Below, in pieces: positions 14,383-15,673 of a DNA stretch of 15,673 nucleotides. Source of the stretch: Anderseniella sp. (GTDB lineage Bacteria; Pseudomonadota; Alphaproteobacteria; Rhizobiales; Aestuariivirgaceae); contig JABDRA010000385.1 in the NCBI GenBank assembly GCA_013041995.1, positions 1 to 15,673 of the forward strand, given 5' to 3'. Position numbers and translations under genes: made by a program. Numbering within the stretch: position 1 is the first letter of the stretch; each line of letters starts with the position of its first letter. The notes under the pieces were generated by a model. That model did not search any database. It was not told the DNA's origin and was given only the letters and a program-made list of their open reading frames with translations.

Positions 14383-14412
14383 CTGACCCGCAAACGTTCT
14401 TACATTGATACT
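14383..14412 (+). promoter_or_regulatory. Candidate promoter of the Sua5 gene, giving a leaderless message
   Basis: CTGACC (14383-14388), 18 bases, then GATACT (14407-14412), matching the -10 consensus at four of six positions. The predicted start is about 14419-14420, on the ATG itself, and there is no purine-rich ribosome site in CTATCCGAC before it. The -35 is weak, so confidence is low. Confidence 0.35.
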
Positions 14413-14419
14413 ATCCGAC

Positions 14420-15364
14420 ATGAGCCACGTCACTACAGACATTGCCGCAGCCGCTGCAGCCTTGCGCGACGGCGCACTGGTCGCCTTTGCCACCGAGACC
14501 GTTTACGGCCTCGGTGCCAATGCGTGTGACGGTCAGGCCGTTGCGCGCATTTTTGAAGCCAAGGGCAGACCCTCTTTCAACCCACTGATCGTGCACGTGC
14601 CGACGACCGAAGAAGCCATAAAGCTGGGCAAGTTCAACGCGGACGCCCTGAAACTGGCAGAAACCTTCTGGCCCGGCCCCTTGACGATTGTGGTTGAGCG
14701 CGCCGATGACTGCCCGGTGAGCAAACTGGCCAGCGCCGGGCTGTCGTCGCTGGCAATCCGTGTGCCGGGGCGGGAAAGCGCGCGCCAATTGCTGCAGTTG
14801 GCGGGCTGCCCGGTTGCGGCACCCAGCGCCAACATATCCGGCCAGATCAGCCCGACCCGGGCGCAGCATGTGGTTACCGGACTGGGCGAGCGCATCTGGG
14901 GTGTTGTAGACGGCGGGTCTTGTGAAGTGGGGCTGGAGTCAACAATCATCAGTTGCCTGGGCGAAACGCCGGTTATCCTGCGCCCCGGTGGATTGTCACG
15001 GGAACAGATCGAGGAAGGTTTGGGCAAGCCCGTCGACAGCCAGACCGGATCGACCAATGACCCGATTTCGCCCGGCCAACTTGCCAGTCATTACGCGCCA
15101 AATGCGACGGTCCGGCTGAATGCAAAGGAAGCCCTGCCCGGCGAAGCCTACCTGGCCTTCGGCAAACGCGAACCGGAAGCCGACATTGTGCGCAATCTGT
15201 CACCAACCAAGAACCTGCACGAAGCAGCGGCAAACCTGTTCGCCATGCTGCACACACTCGACATGCTGGGGGCTGAGACCATTGCCGTTGCGCCGATCCC
15301 AAACGAAGGGCTGGGCGTGGCCATAAATGACCGCCTGGCCCGCGCCGCTGCGCCACGGGATTAG
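14420..15364 (+). CDS. L-threonylcarbamoyladenylate synthase (Sua5/YrdC family)
   Basis: A 314-residue Sua5-type enzyme. It makes threonylcarbamoyl-AMP from threonine, bicarbonate and ATP, the first step of the t6A modification at position 37 of tRNAs reading ANN codons. The YrdC domain (about 5-195) shows FATETVYGLGANA (23-35), KGRPSFNPLIVHV (48-60) with the nucleotide-binding Lys and Arg, FWPGPLTIV (83-91), LAIRVP (111-116) and APSANISGQISPT (134-146). The linker ISPGQLASHYAP (216-227) and a C-terminal Rossmann-like domain place it with long Sua5 rather than short TsaC. The ATG at 14420 begins MSHVTTD; an upstream TTG (14405) adds five residues and falls in the candidate -10. Divergent from the acyl-CoA dehydrogenase, gap 98 bp. 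Confidence 0.95.
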   Translation: MSHVTTDIAAAAAALRDGALVAFATETVYGLGANACDGQAVARIFEAKGRPSFNPLIVHVPTTEEAIKLGKFNADALKLAETFWPGPLTIVVERADDCPVSKLASAGLSSLAIRVPGRESARQLLQLAGCPVAAPSANISGQISPTRAQHVVTGLGERIWGVVDGGSCEVGLESTIISCLGETPVILRPGGLSREQIEEGLGKPVDSQTGSTNDPISPGQLASHYAPNATVRLNAKEALPGEAYLAFGKREPEADIVRNLSPTKNLHEAAANLFAMLHTLDMLGAETIAVAPIPNEGLGVAINDRLARAAAPRD

Positions 15365-15616
15365 GATGGGATCCGATGCGTCGCCCCGGCGAAGTCTAGG
15401 GGTATAGTGATATTCCACTTACCGCGATGGTTTGACCAAAGATGCCCCTTTCATGTTCCGCACCTGTGACTAGACTAACCTCACAACGGCTGATTGAAGC
15501 CCGTCCCAGATATTCGCTGTAGTGCACTCAATGGCGCGGATGGGCGAATTTCGTTGAAAAAGTCGGTTCAGAAAGTTGTTTTTGAGATGTTTGAAGAATA
15601 GTTGAATCGCGTTCGG
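15365..15616. other. Gene-free tail after the Sua5 gene, possibly containing an insertion-sequence end
   Basis: About 250 bp with no gene in either strand and visibly lower GC in its right half. No U-tailed terminator is evident after the Sua5 stop; TCGCCCCGGCGA at 15379-15390 is a short GC hairpin without a T-run. From about 15540 the text (GCGAATTTCGTTGAAAAAGTCGG) resembles the A/T-rich ends of some transposon families, and ATTCGC (15512-15517) is inverted as GCGAAT (15544-15549). No target duplication can be judged because the other end lies outside. Confidence 0.35.
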
Positions 15617-15626
15617 CTACGCGGTT
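15605..15626. terminator. Hairpin at the end of the putative transposase frame
   Basis: AATCGCGT and ACGCGGTT form an 8-bp stem with one G-T pair around a six-base loop (TCGGCT). On the minus strand it covers the putative stop codon; the following CAACTATTCTTC is only weakly U-rich. It could end a transcript entering from the right, or protect the flanking Sua5 unit, but may be incidental. Confidence 0.25.
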
Positions 15627-15673
15627 TGTGGCTGTTTGTTAATTGGGAAGAGTTTTGCCAGCTTTCTGAGGTT
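15617..15673 (-). CDS. Possible C-terminus of a transposase, rest outside the window
   Basis: Reading in from the right edge on the minus strand, an open frame of 18 codons (NLRKLAKLFPINKQPQTA) ends at TAG 15617-15619. The NLRKLAKL stretch resembles the last helix of DDE transposases of IS5/IS1182-like families (often HNLRRLARL or similar), and the following noncoding 100 bp would be the element's 3' margin. With only 18 residues this is a suggestion, not an identification. Confidence 0.3.
   Translation of the reverse strand, partial: NLRKLAKLFPINKQPQTA

Noticed and set aside
13692..14408. 238-codon plus-strand open frame opposite the acyl-CoA dehydrogenase
   Set aside because: Antisense of conserved FAD-binding blocks; no independent support.
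15465..15485. TGTGA ... TCACA pair resembling a CRP/FNR site
   Set aside because: The half-sites are 11 bases apart rather than the 6 of CRP sites, and no gene start lies nearby.

Overview
The window looks like a chromosomal segment of a GC-rich alphaproteobacterium, most likely of the Hyphomicrobiales (Rhizobiales) type. This rests on gene content and order (pdxH divergent from fabI, fabI followed by a histidine phosphatase, aroC nearby; a histone-deacetylase-like gene coupled to xseB), strong third-position GC in the housekeeping genes, and two starts with no Shine-Dalgarno site, common in this class. It carries 17 complete or edge-truncated genes with good support. There are no rRNA or tRNA genes and no CRISPR array; a possible insertion-sequence end touches the right edge.

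Left block (1-2000, minus strand): pdxH (PLP supply), an SDR oxidoreductase and a Cys/Met-type PLP-dependent lyase or synthase form a likely operon, the last two overlapping by 8 bp. The cofactor-making enzyme is thus transcribed with a cofactor user. Block 2 (2156-3581, plus): fabI and a histidine phosphatase, overlapping, end at a clear bidirectional hairpin terminator (about 3630-3654).

Block 3 (3716-6189) is the most unusual part. A secreted outer-membrane protein made of two tandem beta-barrel domains behind one signal peptide (minus) faces a secreted von Willebrand A-like DUF1194 protein (plus) across a 296-bp AT-richer intergenic region with a perfect 13-nt inverted repeat. This pair separates the fabI/phosphatase unit from aroC. 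Block 4 (6251-8059, plus): aroC and a type II haloacid-dehalogenase-like hydrolase, meeting a minus-strand methyltransferase tail to tail with a shared CTAG.

Block 5 (8056-11217): the long methyltransferase (minus), then on plus a YbaK-type aminoacyl-tRNA deacylase, a small three-helix membrane protein and a second SAM methyltransferase. Block 6 (11245-14321, minus): acyl-CoA dehydrogenase, HDAC-like deacetylase and xseB, the last two coupled by TGATG. Block 7 (14420-15364, plus): Sua5/YrdC-type threonylcarbamoyl-AMP synthase for tRNA t6A. The final 309 bp hold no complete gene and end in what may be the C-terminus of a transposase.

Most genes are ordinary primary metabolism and RNA or lipid housekeeping. 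I see no clear defence, secretion or biosynthetic system. The best lead for something less described is the tandem-barrel outer-membrane protein with its divergent vWA-like partner.
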